A stretch of 64,000 nucleotides of DNA from Sphingorhabdus sp. EL138 (GCF_900258045.1 NZ_OGVD01000003.1:434001-498000), one strand, 5' to 3'; counted from the first letter of the stretch, positions 53,599-63,867 are shown. Notes: a model not told the origin generated them from the sequence alone. Program-made: numbers and translations.

Positions 53599-54440
53599 CC
53601 GCCACCAACCAGAGCCGCCATCGAAGCAGAATGATGGGGATTTCGATAGGGTCGGGTCCGGCTCATCTGGCCGCCCTCCAAAGTACCCGCCACACTGGCC
53701 ACCATCGAAACTTCAAGGGCTTCGGCGGGTGACAAGGGCGGCAAGATGCCAGGCAAGCAGGACGCAAGTAAGGATTTACCCGAGCCTGGCGGACCGTTCA
53801 TCAACAAATTATGTCCGCCCGCGGCCGCAATTTCTAGCGCGCGTTTGGCGGTTTCCTGACCCTTTACGTCTTTCAGATCCGGTCCTTGATCTGGCTCCGG
53901 TACGGTTCCAGCTTCGGGCGGTGTGAGCACCGACTGGCCTTTGAAATGATTGAGCAAAGCGAGCAGATCTTTCGGTGCCAATATTTCGACGTCGCCAGCC
54001 CAGGCCGCCTCCGCCCCCTGCAATGCGGTACATATCAGTCCCAAATTCTCGCTTGATGCATGTAAGGCTGCGAGCAGAACACCGGGCGTGGCTGCCAGCC
54101 GCCCGTCCAGAGACAATTCCCCCACCACCACATAACTGGCCAAAGTCTCTGCATCTATAATGCCCATCGCACCAAGCAAAGCCAGAGCAATGGGCAGATC
54201 ATAATGCGAACCCTCCTTGGGCAAATCCGCAGGTGACAGATTAATCGTGATCCGTTTAGGCGGCAGTGACAAACCCAGCGCCGCTATCGCTGCCCGCACC
54301 CGCTCCCGGCTTTCGGCCACGGCTTTGTCAGGCAGTCCGACGATATTGAAAGCCGGCACGCCCGGGGCAACCTGGCACTGGACCTCGACCCCGCGTGCTT
54401 CCAGGCCCAAATAGGCGACAGTGGAAACCAGTGCTACCAT
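53577..54440 (-). pseudogene. comM: comM (yifB), truncated by insertion
   Basis: 5' half of the Mg-chelatase-like AAA+ protein that acts as a branch-migration helicase in natural transformation. From ATG 54440 it is normal: VALVSTVAYLGLEARGVEVQ, GLPDKAVAESRERV, NLSPADLPKEGSHYDLP, Walker A NGPPGSGKSLLA and RNPHHSASMAALVGGG. It then runs into foreign sequence and stops nine codons later. Usual length is about 500 residues; here about 287, lacking the sensor and C-terminal parts. Any remaining competence function should be lost unless the island excises. Confidence 0.9.
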
Positions 54441-54630
54441 ATAATGCCTTATTGCCCTGTTACTGGCGCAACTGTGGCAAGGCGTATCCAAAGAGTCGAG
54501 CAATACCAGAGGCTTGGCCGGAACCGTCAACAATCCCGACCCACACCTATTTCTGCGTCAGCTGCTGGTTAATCATACGCAAACCAATCGCTTCCACTGT
54601 TTATCAAGCGCCTTTGGACAAAAGCGGCCA

Positions 54631-55383
54631 ATGCAACGGGGAATGAACCAACCAGCCCGCGAAAATCTGGGCATGCCTGATCATGGTTTGAACGGGAATT
54701 TCGGCCTCGGACTCTGGGTCACTCTATTTACCTTTCTTGCGCTGTTTCTATTGCCGGCCGAACAGGCACGGGCGTCCGGTTCCAGCTATACGGTCACCGA
54801 GACCATTGAGACGTTCGAATATGATCTTGCCGAACCGGAACATCAGAGCGGCTGGTCCAGCGCTCTAGCGCAGGAAAGCTATGGGCCTTTTCGGGTGATA
54901 TCGGAAGATACGGCAGAAATGTCGGGCACCGTGGACAGCTATTCGCCGGCCCTGTTTCAGCAGATGCTCCAACAACATCCCGGTATCAAACATATCGTAA
55001 TGATCGACTGTGACGGGTCCATTGATGAAGATGCCAATCTGAGCCTCGCCCGGCAAATTCGCCATGCCGGGATCAGCACACACGTACCTGCACGTGGCTC
55101 CGTGCGCTCAGGTGCGGTTGAGCTGTTTCTCGCCGGTGTGCGGCACACTGCCGACAAGGGTGCTGAATTTATTGTCCATAGCTGGATTGATGAAGACGGG
55201 CGGGAAGCCAATGACTATCCACCCAATGATCCGGTACATGCCGAATATCTGCGCTACTATGCCGAAATGGGTATTCCCGCTGACAAGGCCCGTGCCTTTT
55301 ATGCACTGACCAACAGCGTTCCTTTTGCCCGGCAGCTCAAACTGTCCCGCAACGACCTGGTCCGCTTCCAGCTGTTACACTGA
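54631..55383 (+). CDS. Predicted periplasmic/secreted protein, ClpP-crotonase-like (COG3904-type)
   Basis: About 250 residues. A hydrophobic N-terminal segment (LGLWVTLFTFLALFLLPAEQ) acts as signal or anchor. The body has IKHIVMIDCDGSIDED, then ARGSVRSGAVELFLAGVRHT, a pattern of ClpP/SppA-like folds in predicted periplasmic proteins. Start uncertain (54631, 54643 or 54673). Divergent from comM; the first intact core gene beside the insertion. Confidence 0.65.
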   Translation: MQRGMNQPARENLGMPDHGLNGNFGLGLWVTLFTFLALFLLPAEQARASGSSYTVTETIETFEYDLAEPEHQSGWSSALAQESYGPFRVISEDTAEMSGTVDSYSPALFQQMLQQHPGIKHIVMIDCDGSIDEDANLSLARQIRHAGISTHVPARGSVRSGAVELFLAGVRHTADKGAEFIVHSWIDEDGREANDYPPNDPVHAEYLRYYAEMGIPADKARAFYALTNSVPFARQLKLSRNDLVRFQLLH

Positions 55384-55549
55384 GGGCGACACCCATATCT
55401 ATATTGACAAGTGTAAGTTACGGGTTCGGGGATTCTGCTCCGTCTCTCATTCATGCTATATGCATAAAATAGAATGATAATCGACCAAGAGCGTGATTTC
55501 TTCGACAGTGCGGCTTGCGGGTCATACCGCGATGCATCACATAGAGCGC

Positions 55550-55888
55550 ATGAAAGTGGATATGAACGAGAAACTGAGAAAAAAAAGGTGGAGATACACA
55601 TCGGGATCGCGTTTTGCGCTGTCGATGCTCGGCTTTGCGCTAATGCTGTTGTCCCCTATCGTCGGCGCTATTCCCGGGCCCGGTTTCATTATCATGTTCC
55701 CGATCGGACTGGCTCTTGTGCTGCAAAATTCACGCTGGGCGAAGAAACGCTACGTCGATTTCAAGCAGCGTTTTCCGAAATATGGTCAATGGACCGACTG
55801 GGCCATGCGCCGCAAACGGCACAAGAAGCTGCCGGATGATTTTGAACTGCCGATATTTGGTAAGGTAAAAACCAAGTCAGAAAGCTGA
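55550..55888 (+). CDS. Small inner-membrane protein with PGPG motif
   Basis: 112 residues from ATG 55550 (or 55562). Two hydrophobic stretches around GAIPGPGFIIMFPIGLALVL, then a basic C-terminal tail (KKRYVDFKQRFPKYGQW). The PGPG loop recalls the PGPGW family of putative membrane proteins. Lies upstream of rpmH on the same strand. Confidence 0.7.
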   Translation: MKVDMNEKLRKKRWRYTSGSRFALSMLGFALMLLSPIVGAIPGPGFIIMFPIGLALVLQNSRWAKKRYVDFKQRFPKYGQWTDWAMRRKRHKKLPDDFELPIFGKVKTKSES

Positions 55889-55930
55889 TCTTTTTGTGCC
55901 ACTTTTTTTAAGCGAACCTCGGGCTAACGC

Positions 55931-56000
55931 TTGACTTTCTGCGGCTGCGCACTTATCCGCAGCGTCAACAAGGTGGCCGCAGCTTTTAGCGGCCTTTTTT
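55931..56000 (+). promoter_or_regulatory. rpmH promoter and leader with terminator-like hairpin
   Basis: TTGACT (55931-55936) followed after 17 bases by TATCCG (55954-55959) makes a possible promoter. Downstream, GGCCGC (55975-55980) and GCGGCC (55989-55994) form a stem directly followed by six Ts, a textbook intrinsic terminator 30 bases before rpmH. As it lies after the promoter, it could be an attenuator; alternatively it ends transcripts from the upstream gene. Confidence 0.5.
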
Positions 56001-56029
56001 ATCGAAATTTTAGACGTAGGATAAACGCG

Positions 56030-56164
56030 ATGAAGCGCACATTTCAACCGAGCCGCCTGGTCCGCAAACGGCGCCATGGTTTCCGTGCCCGCAAGGCAAC
56101 TGTTGGAGGCCGCAAAGTGCTGGCTGCCCGCCGTTCGCGTGGCCGCAAGAAGCTCTCTGCCTAA
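56030..56164 (+). CDS. rpmH: 50S ribosomal protein L34
   Basis: 44 residues starting [20 protein letters not shown], the complete and highly conserved L34. ATG at 56030 chosen by homology; the longer frame from 55931 includes the leader. First gene of the rpmH-rnpA-yidD-yidC-engB order conserved in alphaproteobacteria. Confidence 0.97.
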   Translation: MKRTFQPSRLVRKRRHGFRARKATVGGRKVLAARRSRGRKKLSA

Positions 56165-56197
56165 GGCACCTGCTCCTGCAGATAATCGGGTGATGCG

Positions 56198-56593
56198 GTG
56201 ACCGATCCGCAGCCTCAACTTACCGAGAAGAAAAGACCCGTTCGCGATATCCAGGTGATTCGCAAGCGCCCGGATTTTCTTGCGGCGAATCGCGGCAAGC
56301 GATTCGTGACGCCCAGTTTCGTGCTGCTGGTATATAAACGCCCAGAAGATCATCCCGCCGTTTCAGAAACTATACGCTACGGCACCACTGTAACAAAAAA
56401 AATCGGCAACGCGGTGGCCCGCAACCGCATGAAGCGCCGATTTCGGGCGCTTTTGGCCGAAACACTCCCCCAATATGGTATAATCGGAGCGGATCATATC
56501 ATGATTGGCCGTAAGGAAAATGAGGAACGAGATTTCATCGTGATGAAAACAGACCTTGAAAAAGCCCTGAAACATCTCGCCAAAAAGCTCTGA
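56198..56593 (+). CDS. rnpA: Ribonuclease P protein component
   Basis: 131 residues from GTG 56198. RNase P protein signature: [20 protein letters not shown] (the RNR motif), preceded by [13 protein letters not shown]. Assists the P RNA in processing tRNA 5' ends. Located 33 bases after rpmH, its usual neighbour. Confidence 0.95.
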   Translation: MTDPQPQLTEKKRPVRDIQVIRKRPDFLAANRGKRFVTPSFVLLVYKRPEDHPAVSETIRYGTTVTKKIGNAVARNRMKRRFRALLAETLPQYGIIGADHIMIGRKENEERDFIVMKTDLEKALKHLAKKL

Positions 56594-56598
56594 AAGCC

Positions 56599-56811
56599 AT
56601 GATAAAAGCCGTTTTCATCTTCTTTGTACGCTGCTGGCAATGGGGCCCGTCACGCATTTTGCCACCGACCTGCCGGTACAGTCCGACCTGTTCAGCCTAT
56701 GCGATCGAGGCGATCGAAAAACACGGTGCATTTAAGGGTAGCTGGTTGGGCGCGAAACGGCTATTGCGCTGTCATCCGTGGGGGGGCTCTGGTTATGACC
56801 CGGTTCCCTGA
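56599..56811 (+). CDS. yidD: Membrane protein insertion efficiency factor
   Basis: 70 residues. Family core: [20 protein letters not shown] and [16 protein letters not shown] with conserved Cys. Small amphipathic membrane-associated protein aiding YidC-dependent insertion. Five bases after rnpA, 91 bases before yidC. Confidence 0.95.
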   Translation: MIKAVFIFFVRCWQWGPSRILPPTCRYSPTCSAYAIEAIEKHGAFKGSWLGAKRLLRCHPWGGSGYDPVP

Positions 56812-56902
56812 ACCCAATATTATATCGAGCTGATTGAATAGGACAGGCACCAGTCTTACTTGGTGTAAAACCGATCTTTAAGACCAGAGTTTAGGAAAAA
56901 TA

Positions 56903-58732
56903 GTGGACGACAAGCGTAATATCATCATGGCGGTCTTGCTAACCGGCATCATCCTGTTTGGCTGGCCAGTCCTGATGGAAACATTTTTCCCGGACATGGT
57001 GAACAAAAACGAAGCGATTGAGCAATCCGAACAGGCTACTGCCGATTCACAGGGAGCCACGCAGGCTGATGGATCTGCTCCTGTTGTTTCGACTACACCC
57101 GGCTCCGCCACCATAGGCGCAGATGCCGCGGCAGGCACGATCCGCAAGCTGCCGGTTGTACTGGCAGAAAGTCCCCGCGTTGCAATTGAAACACCGCGCT
57201 TGAAGGGTTCGATCAACTTGCAGGGCGCGCGGCTTGATGACCTGACGCTGACCGACCATACAACAGAGCTTGCCAAGGATAGTCCACCTGTGCGTCTATT
57301 CTCTCCATCCGGTACCAAGGACGCCTATTTCAGCCGTTTTGGCTGGGCTGGTGATGGCGTCACGCTGCCTAATGACAAAACGGTCTGGAATGCGGATCAG
57401 GACAAACTGACGCCCGACACACCTGTAACGCTGAGCTGGTCCAACGAAACCGGACAGACTTTTGCGATCACATTTTCAATTGATGAGAATTATCTGATCA
57501 CAGCTGAGCAAAGCGCGACCAATCGCGGTGGCAATGCAATCGCACTCAATCCTTTCGGTATACTCAGCCGCGTCCGCGACCTCGACAATGTACCACCGGG
57601 GGAGGCCGATAGCTGGACCATCCACATAGGCCCAATGGGCGTGTTCGAAGGAATCGCCAATTTCGATACCGACTATGATGATGTCGACGAGGCGGGCACC
57701 AATGGCATTGCGGCCGATGCTACCAAGGGTTGGGTCGGCTTCACCGACAAATATTGGCTCGGCGCGCTGATTCCTGTCAGCGATGCGAAAGTCGAAGCCA
57801 AGTTTCGCGCAGGAAGCGGCGACGTTTATCAAGCACAGATAGCCCGCGAAAATGCGCAAATTGTGGCGCCCGGAAAAGTACTGAAAACCACCACCCGCCT
57901 GTTTGCCGGCGCCAAGGAAACAGCATTGCTCGACACTTATAAAGAGCAATATGACATCACCTTGCTGGACCGGGCGGTCGACTGGGGCTGGTTCTACTGG
58001 TTTGAAAAGCCGCTTTTCTATCTGCTCAACTGGCTGTTCAAAATGGTTGGCAATTTCGGCGTTGCGATCATCATCATGACCTTCATTGTGCGCGGGCTGA
58101 TGTTCCCGATCGCACAAAAACAATTTGCCTCAATGGCGCAGATGCGCGCCGTGCAGCCAAAAATGAAGAAAATTCAGGAAAAATATAAGGACGACAAGCA
58201 GAAGCAGCAGCAGGAAATCATGAAGCTGTACAAGGATGAAAAGGTCAATCCTTTGGCCGGTTGTCTGCCGATCTTCCTGCAGATTCCCATCTTCTTTGCG
58301 CTGTATAAGGTGCTGATGCTTTCCATTGAAATGCGTCATGAGCCCTTTGCCCTGTGGATCAAGGATTTGTCTGCGCCCGACCCGCTCACGCCGGTCAATC
58401 TGTTCGGCCTGATCCCGTTTGATCCACCAAGTTTCCTGGCTGTAGGGATATTGCCAATCCTGATGGGCATTACGATGCACTATCAATTCAAGCTGAACCC
58501 CCAGCAAATGGACCCGATGCAGCAACAGATTTTCGGCCTGATGCCGTGGATCCTGGTATTCATCATGGCACCCTTTGCCGCCGGCTTGCAGCTCTATTGG
58601 ACAGTATCCAACGTCCTTACAATCGCGCAGCAGAAATGGCTCTATTCCCGCCATCCACAGCTGAAGGAGCAGATGGCCAAGGATGCTGAGGAAAAAGCGA
58701 AAAAGGCTGCGGAAGAAAAAGCGGGCGCATGA
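56903..58732 (+). CDS. yidC: Membrane protein insertase
   Basis: 609 residues from GTG 56903. N-terminal anchor ([20 protein letters not shown]), large periplasmic domain, then the conserved five-helix core ([20 protein letters not shown] with Arg in the groove; [20 protein letters not shown]). Inserts and folds inner-membrane proteins with or without Sec. The stop overlaps the engB ATG by 4 bases. Confidence 0.96.
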   Translation: MDDKRNIIMAVLLTGIILFGWPVLMETFFPDMVNKNEAIEQSEQATADSQGATQADGSAPVVSTTPGSATIGADAAAGTIRKLPVVLAESPRVAIETPRLKGSINLQGARLDDLTLTDHTTELAKDSPPVRLFSPSGTKDAYFSRFGWAGDGVTLPNDKTVWNADQDKLTPDTPVTLSWSNETGQTFAITFSIDENYLITAEQSATNRGGNAIALNPFGILSRVRDLDNVPPGEADSWTIHIGPMGVFEGIANFDTDYDDVDEAGTNGIAADATKGWVGFTDKYWLGALIPVSDAKVEAKFRAGSGDVYQAQIARENAQIVAPGKVLKTTTRLFAGAKETALLDTYKEQYDITLLDRAVDWGWFYWFEKPLFYLLNWLFKMVGNFGVAIIIMTFIVRGLMFPIAQKQFASMAQMRAVQPKMKKIQEKYKDDKQKQQQEIMKLYKDEKVNPLAGCLPIFLQIPIFFALYKVLMLSIEMRHEPFALWIKDLSAPDPLTPVNLFGLIPFDPPSFLAVGILPILMGITMHYQFKLNPQQMDPMQQQIFGLMPWILVFIMAPFAAGLQLYWTVSNVLTIAQQKWLYSRHPQLKEQMAKDAEEKAKKAAEEKAGA

Positions 58733-59349
58733 CCCCGCTTCATCCGAAAATTTTTTCCGGGCCGATTTCTTTCCTGAAATCGGCACCGCAGCTGCAGTTT
58801 TTGCCCGACCCGTCGGTACCGGAAATTGCATTTGCGGGCCGGTCCAATGTCGGCAAGTCATCGCTGATCAATGCGCTAACCGGCCGCAATGGACTTGCAC
58901 GGACGTCCAATACGCCGGGCCGGACACAGGAACTGAACTTCTTTGATATCGGTGATCCGCTCATCTTCCGGATTTGCGATATGCCCGGCTATGGCTTTGC
59001 CAAGGCACCGCCGAAAGTGGTTCAAAAATGGCGCTATCTGATCAACGATTATCTGCGCGGACGGCAAGTGCTCAAACGGACTTTTGTGCTGATCGACAGC
59101 CGTCACGGGATCAAGAACACTGATGAAGATGTGCTGGATATGCTCGACAAGGCAGCCGTCAGCTACCGGATCGTTATGACCAAGGCCGACAAGGTGAAAA
59201 CAGCCGCGCTGGAAGCGACCAAGGCAAAGGTCTTGGCAGAGGCGAAGAAGCATCCCGCCGCGCATCCAGATCTGATCATTACCTCTTCAGAGAAAAAGCA
59301 GGGCATTGACGAGCTGCGCATGGCCGTACTGGAAGCCGTTCAGATATAG
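58729..59349 (+). CDS. engB: Ribosome biogenesis GTP-binding protein
   Basis: 206 residues (YsxC/YihA). G1 [16 protein letters not shown]3 [13 protein letters not shown]4 MTKADK and G5 ITSSEKK are intact. GTPase needed for large-subunit assembly. Translationally coupled to yidC. Confidence 0.96.
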   Translation: MTPLHPKIFSGPISFLKSAPQLQFLPDPSVPEIAFAGRSNVGKSSLINALTGRNGLARTSNTPGRTQELNFFDIGDPLIFRICDMPGYGFAKAPPKVVQKWRYLINDYLRGRQVLKRTFVLIDSRHGIKNTDEDVLDMLDKAAVSYRIVMTKADKVKTAALEATKAKVLAEAKKHPAAHPDLIITSSEKKQGIDELRMAVLEAVQI

Positions 59350-59451
59350 GCTCAACTATCGGTCGGCGTAACTTTGCCCATCGCCATCGCGAATATCAGT
59401 ATGTAAGATTCCCGCTTTCGCTTGCATGATGAGTGGGTTAGGTATGTGTCT

Positions 59452-60123
59452 ATGAAACTGATAATCGGAAACAAAGCCTATTCCAGCTGGTCCATGCGCG
59501 GATGGCTCGCCTGCAAACAATCCGGCCTCTCTTTCGAAGAGCTCACCGTCCCGCTCTATGGAGAGGATTGGGATGATGTGCGGGAGACCGAGAATTTTGC
59601 TCCATCAGGCGGCAAAGTCCCAATCCTGTGGGATGGCGAAAGCGTGATCTGGGACAGTCTGGCGATTATCGACTGGCTCGCCGACAAAACCCATCGTGAC
59701 CGTTTCTGGCCGAAGGACGAAACCGCCCGCGGCATGGCCCGGTCGATGGCCGCCGAGATGCACAGCGGCTTCATGGCCCTGCGCAAACAATGCCCGATGA
59801 ACACACGCAAACGCTATGAAGGGCTTCAATTCACGCCAGAGGTCATTCAGGACGCCGCCCGTATCATGCAGCTTTGGGCACAGGCGCGGGCGCGCTTTGG
59901 TCGCGGCGGCCCGTTTCTGTTTGGCACTTTTGGCGCTGTCGATATCATGTACGCCCCGATCGTATCGCGTTTCCAAACCTACGGCGTTCAGGTTCCCGGC
60001 TTTGCCGCATCCTATATGGACACCATATTGGGCCATGACTGGATGATCGAATGGATGGAGGCTGCCGAGGAAGAACCCTGGGTGATTGAACATTTTGATA
60101 CGCCAGAAGCTGCAAAAGGCTGA
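59452..60123 (+). CDS. Glutathione S-transferase family protein
   Basis: About 223 residues from ATG 59452 (MKLIIGNKAYSSWSMRGWLA); the frame from 59422 adds ten doubtful residues. Thioredoxin-like N-terminal domain with the SSWSMR active-site Ser region and GKVPILWDGE (cis-Pro), then a helical C-terminal domain. Cytosolic; substrate unknown. Common at this position in sphingomonads. Confidence 0.9.
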   Translation: MKLIIGNKAYSSWSMRGWLACKQSGLSFEELTVPLYGEDWDDVRETENFAPSGGKVPILWDGESVIWDSLAIIDWLADKTHRDRFWPKDETARGMARSMAAEMHSGFMALRKQCPMNTRKRYEGLQFTPEVIQDAARIMQLWAQARARFGRGGPFLFGTFGAVDIMYAPIVSRFQTYGVQVPGFAASYMDTILGHDWMIEWMEAAEEEPWVIEHFDTPEAAKG

Positions 60124-60132
60124 ACCAAAAGC

Positions 60133-61275
60133 ATGAGCAACTCTAGCGTCCTTGAACTGGCCAAACGGCTGATCGCCTGTCCGAGTATCACGCCCGCAAC
60201 GGGGCGAGTGTTTGATGAAATGGAAGCGATGCTGGAGCCTCTGGGTTTTGAAGTGTCACGCTTTATTGCCGGCGACAGAACAGAGGATGAAGGTCTGGGC
60301 GGAGCGGTCGAAAATCTCTTCGCGATCCGTAAGGGACCGGAAGGATCCCGCCATTTTGCTTTTGCCGGACATCTGGACGTAGTGCCTCCCGGTGAAGGCT
60401 GGGGAACCGATCCGTTTGTTCCCGAGGTCAAAGGCCATTTGCTTCACGGGCGCGGCGCGGTGGATATGAAAGGCAGTATCGCCTCCTTTGTGAGCGCGCT
60501 TCACAATTTGCCGAGCGACTTGGGTACGATCAGCCTGATCATCACCGGTGACGAAGAAGGACCAGCGCGTTTTGGTACAGTTGCCCTGATGGACCTGATG
60601 GCAGAGCGCGGCATTACGCCAGATCTTTGCCTTGTAGGTGAGCCGACATCGGTGAACCGGCTAGGTGACATGATGAAAATCGGTCGGCGCGGTTCGGTCA
60701 ATATGTGGATTACTGTCAACGGCACACAGGGTCATGTTGCCTATCCCCATCTTGCTGACAATCCGATCACGAAGCTGGGCAAGATCCTGAGCGAAATAGA
60801 TGCGGTCCAGCTCGATGAAGGTACCGACTGGTTTCAGCCGAGTAATATCGAATTTACCGATATTCATGTCGGCAATCCGGCGCATAACGTGATCCCCGCC
60901 AAAGCCGAAGGACGCCTTTCGATCCGGTTTAATGATCAGCATAGCGGCGACAGCCTGAGTGTGCTGGTTCGTGAAATTGTCGAACGCCATGGTGGCGAGC
61001 TCAATCCGATTATTTCCGGGGAGCCGTTTCTGACACCACCCGGGGAATTATCAGGTCTGATTGCCGATGCGATTACGGAAGTGACCGGGGTCGAACCGGA
61101 ATTATCCACTACGGGCGGCACGTCTGATGCGCGGTTCCTGTCGAAAATTGTGCCGGTCGTGGAATTTGGCCTCTGCAACGCAACCATGCATAAGCTGGAT
61201 GAAGCCGTAGCGATGGAAGACCTGGAGCAATTGTCGAAAATTTACGCCCTGGTTGTTGAGCGGGCGCTTGGTTAG
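60133..61275 (+). CDS. dapE: Succinyl-diaminopimelate desuccinylase
   Basis: 380 residues. Dimetal ligands: H in FAGHLDVVPPGEGW, D in GRGAVDMKGSIA, E-E in ITGDEEGPARFGT, and E in LVGEPTS. Ends TTGGTSDARFL as in DapE. Makes LL-diaminopimelate for lysine and peptidoglycan. Nine bases after the GST gene. Confidence 0.95.
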   Translation: MSNSSVLELAKRLIACPSITPATGRVFDEMEAMLEPLGFEVSRFIAGDRTEDEGLGGAVENLFAIRKGPEGSRHFAFAGHLDVVPPGEGWGTDPFVPEVKGHLLHGRGAVDMKGSIASFVSALHNLPSDLGTISLIITGDEEGPARFGTVALMDLMAERGITPDLCLVGEPTSVNRLGDMMKIGRRGSVNMWITVNGTQGHVAYPHLADNPITKLGKILSEIDAVQLDEGTDWFQPSNIEFTDIHVGNPAHNVIPAKAEGRLSIRFNDQHSGDSLSVLVREIVERHGGELNPIISGEPFLTPPGELSGLIADAITEVTGVEPELSTTGGTSDARFLSKIVPVVEFGLCNATMHKLDEAVAMEDLEQLSKIYALVVERALG

Positions 61276-61278
61276 AAA

Positions 61279-61839
61279 TTATCGCCTTCGCCGCAGAATA
61301 ATATAGAGAGCACCGGCACCGCCATGACGCGGATGAGCGCGTCTGACTGCCGCTATATGCGAAGCATGACGAGAGGCCGCCAGCCAATCCGAGATTGCCG
61401 CCCGTATGGCACCGCGCCCCCCTTCACGACGGCGCTGTTCTTCGCTACGGGCCTTGCCGGTGATTAGCAGGATCGCACGATGACCTGCTGCAATGCTAAG
61501 TTCCAGAGCGCTATCCAGCCGTCCATGCGCTGATGACAGCGTGTAGCCGTGCAGGTCGATGGTGACGTCCGGTTGTACAACGCCCTTGTTCAACCGACGG
61601 TCCCAATGACCGTCCAGCCCCGCTTTTTCCGGAATGGCAATCTGCTCTCTTAACGGGATCGCCTTGGTTGGCGCACCGCCGAATGTTGACGCTGTAATGG
61701 GCCCGCGCACCTCAGGCAGCTTCTTCGCCACTGGCAGTGCTTTAACACGGCTGACGCGCGCTTGATCCAGCGGTTCCACCGTCTCGATGACCTTCTGCCA
61801 CAACGCCTTTTCGCCGGCGGTAAGGGGCCGGTCGGACAT
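61279..61839 (-). CDS. Smr-domain protein
   Basis: 186 residues. C-terminal Smr domain: TIDLHGYTLSSAHGRLDSAL, ILLITGKARSEEQRRREGG, and HPRHGGAGALYIILRRR. The N-terminal about 80 residues are a disordered linker (SRVKALPVAKKLPEV). Smr domains cut or bind nucleic acid structures, in some cases at stalled ribosomes. Start 5 bases after the mltA stop on the same strand. Confidence 0.9.
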   Translation of the reverse strand: MSDRPLTAGEKALWQKVIETVEPLDQARVSRVKALPVAKKLPEVRGPITASTFGGAPTKAIPLREQIAIPEKAGLDGHWDRRLNKGVVQPDVTIDLHGYTLSSAHGRLDSALELSIAAGHRAILLITGKARSEEQRRREGGRGAIRAAISDWLAASRHASHIAAVRRAHPRHGGAGALYIILRRRR

Positions 61840-61844
61840 CCGGC

Positions 61845-63149
61845 CTAATTGCCTTGCCGACTTTGGAGCAGCTTGGCCACACTGCCTTTGGGTAGGAAGA
61901 TCAACGCCTGTCCACGCGACGACATACCGCCCGCAATTTGTGCCGCTTCCTCGCCTGCCCCCCAGAATGTATCAAAGCGGTTGGCGCCCTTGATCGCGCC
62001 GCCGGTATCCTGCGCAATCCAGATACCATCGGCGATATTATGCTCCATATCGAGGAATACTGGCGCGCCCAGAGGCACAAATTTCCGGTCGGCCGCGACC
62101 GACGTGCGGCCAACAACCGGATGGCCCATCGCCCCCAGAGGGCCAGGTCCGGTTAGCTCGCGAAAGAAAATGTAACTTTTATTTTCCCGCATGATCTTGC
62201 GGCCTTCTTCCGGATTGGCCCGCAACCATTCGATAATGCCTTGCATATTGGTCTTGCCATCAGCGAGTAACCCGCGTTCGCGCATCACACGGCCAATGCC
62301 AGTATAGTCACGGCCATTTTGCCCATCATAACCAATCCGCATAACCGACCCATCAGGCATGGCGACACGGCCGGAGCCTTGAATCTGCAGGAAGAAAAAT
62401 TCGATATAGTCAGACGCCCAGGCCAGTTCGAGGCCCTTCCCCTGCAAAGCACCATCGTCAATTTGCGCGCGCTCTTCAAACGGAACCAGCCTGGTGCCCT
62501 CCACCTTGCCGCGGATACGTTTGTCTTTCAGGTCATCAGAAAACTCGCCGAGATTGACATCGAGCAAATTGGACGGGCGCTTGTAAATCGGCACCTGACT
62601 GCCATTGGTGCGCACGCGCGATCCTTGAATCTGTGGTTCAAAATAACCGGTGGCAAAGGCCTTGCCATCACCAACCTGCACGGCCTCGAAATAGCGTTCA
62701 AAAAAGCTGCGCGCATCGCCATCCGGCCAACCACTGGCGGCATCGCAGGATTGCCGCCAATCTTCGCCCTGGGTCAGGCCGCTATTGTCAGGCCGCCGTA
62801 CCAAGGACGAACAGCTGGTGCGAAAAGACTGCAGCGCCGCACGGGCTTTGCCCGATTGCAGATTGAGCGACGAAACATCAGGGCCCAGCGCAACGCCCAC
62901 ACCAGTCGCCCTGGTGTCATCGTCAGAAACAGGCGTGACCTGATCAGAGGTGACGGCCTCGAAAGTCCCGGCCGTTTGACTGACTGGTGCTTGCCGGACG
63001 GGATTACGCGCTGGTTCGGGGCTAGGCGGCGGACCTGCAGTCCATTGACCGTCTTCAGCAGGTGCGCCGCGGGCCGTACCTTCGGGAATAATCGATAGCG
63101 AACAGGCGCTGACAAGCGCCATTACGCCGAATAATCCCCCGATTTTCAT
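61845..63149 (-). CDS. mltA: Membrane-bound lytic murein transglycosylase A
   Basis: 434 residues from ATG 63149 (MKIGGLFGVM); lipobox MALVSACS with acylated Cys near residue 16. MltA domain (FATGYFEPQIQGSRVR, YIEFFFLQIQGSGRV, YDGQNGRDYTGIG) and C-terminal 3D domain with catalytic Asp in IAQDTGGAIKGANRFD. Cleaves peptidoglycan glycan strands in the periplasm. The longer frame to 63269 overlaps the next gene and is rejected. Confidence 0.94.
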   Translation of the reverse strand: MKIGGLFGVMALVSACSLSIIPEGTARGAPAEDGQWTAGPPPSPEPARNPVRQAPVSQTAGTFEAVTSDQVTPVSDDDTRATGVGVALGPDVSSLNLQSGKARAALQSFRTSCSSLVRRPDNSGLTQGEDWRQSCDAASGWPDGDARSFFERYFEAVQVGDGKAFATGYFEPQIQGSRVRTNGSQVPIYKRPSNLLDVNLGEFSDDLKDKRIRGKVEGTRLVPFEERAQIDDGALQGKGLELAWASDYIEFFFLQIQGSGRVAMPDGSVMRIGYDGQNGRDYTGIGRVMRERGLLADGKTNMQGIIEWLRANPEEGRKIMRENKSYIFFRELTGPGPLGAMGHPVVGRTSVAADRKFVPLGAPVFLDMEHNIADGIWIAQDTGGAIKGANRFDTFWGAGEEAAQIAGGMSSRGQALIFLPKGSVAKLLQSRQGN

Positions 63150-63177
63150 GATATTAATGCTTCGTCCCACGCAGGAC

Positions 63178-63867
63178 TTACGCTTCATCTGTCTCGTCGA
63201 GAATCCAGTTCGGATCGGCACTGGAAAGATCGCGCATGAAGGTCCAGACGTCATGCGTCTCGACCGCATCAGTAAGCGATCCGCCGATCAATTTACCGTC
63301 CTTGTCTTTGACAACAGCGGCGATATCGGCATCAAAGCGCACCGTGATCCGCGCCATCCGACGATCATAATCCGCATCGGCAATCCGTGCCTCTTCGATC
63401 CTTACCAGACGGTTTTCCAAGACCTCGCCATTGGCCTCACGGGTGTCAATGGCCTCGACAAAGCTTTCATAGACATCATCGTCGCACAATTCTTTCAACT
63501 GCTCACGATCGCCGGTCCAAAATGCTTCCAAAATCATGCCATAGGCAGCCTTGGCACCCTCGACAAAACGTCCGGCATCGAAATTGCGGTCCGCATTGAT
63601 GATCGCACGCATGCCCGATTCGGCAGCGGCATCATAGATCATCGTCGGTTGTGGCGCCGGAGCAGGTGAAGCGGGGACGATATCCGGAATCGGACTATCC
63701 CGCTGATCATCGCGCACAGACCGGTCTTGAGCACGCTTATCCAAGCCGTTCTCTACGTTTCGGGGGGTATGCTCCTGCTCATGGCCGGTGCGTTTACCCA
63801 AAACGGAATAGAGGCGCAGGCCCAGAAAAGCAGCTACCATCGCTAAAAGAACAATCTCGATAGTCAC
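63178..63867 (-). CDS. Tim44-like domain protein
   Basis: 229 residues. One N-terminal membrane helix (IEIVLLAMVAAFLGLRLYSV), a charged linker, then a Tim44/TimA domain (FDAGRFVEGAKAAYGMILEA, FWTGDREQLKEL, VRFDADIAAVVKDKDG). Relative of the mitochondrial import motor component; inner-membrane protein in alphaproteobacteria. Upstream of mltA on the same strand. The last 133 bases of the window hold no gene I can support. Confidence 0.92.
   Translation of the reverse strand: MTIEIVLLAMVAAFLGLRLYSVLGKRTGHEQEHTPRNVENGLDKRAQDRSVRDDQRDSPIPDIVPASPAPAPQPTMIYDAAAESGMRAIINADRNFDAGRFVEGAKAAYGMILEAFWTGDREQLKELCDDDVYESFVEAIDTREANGEVLENRLVRIEEARIADADYDRRMARITVRFDADIAAVVKDKDGKLIGGSLTDAVETHDVWTFMRDLSSADPNWILDETDEA

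Noticed and set aside
57476-58123. 215-residue minus-strand frame inside yidC
   Set aside because: Antisense to a conserved housekeeping gene; no independent support.
62319-63098. 259-residue plus-strand frame inside mltA
   Set aside because: It is the complement of a well-supported mltA in GC-rich DNA; composition is typical of a shadow frame.
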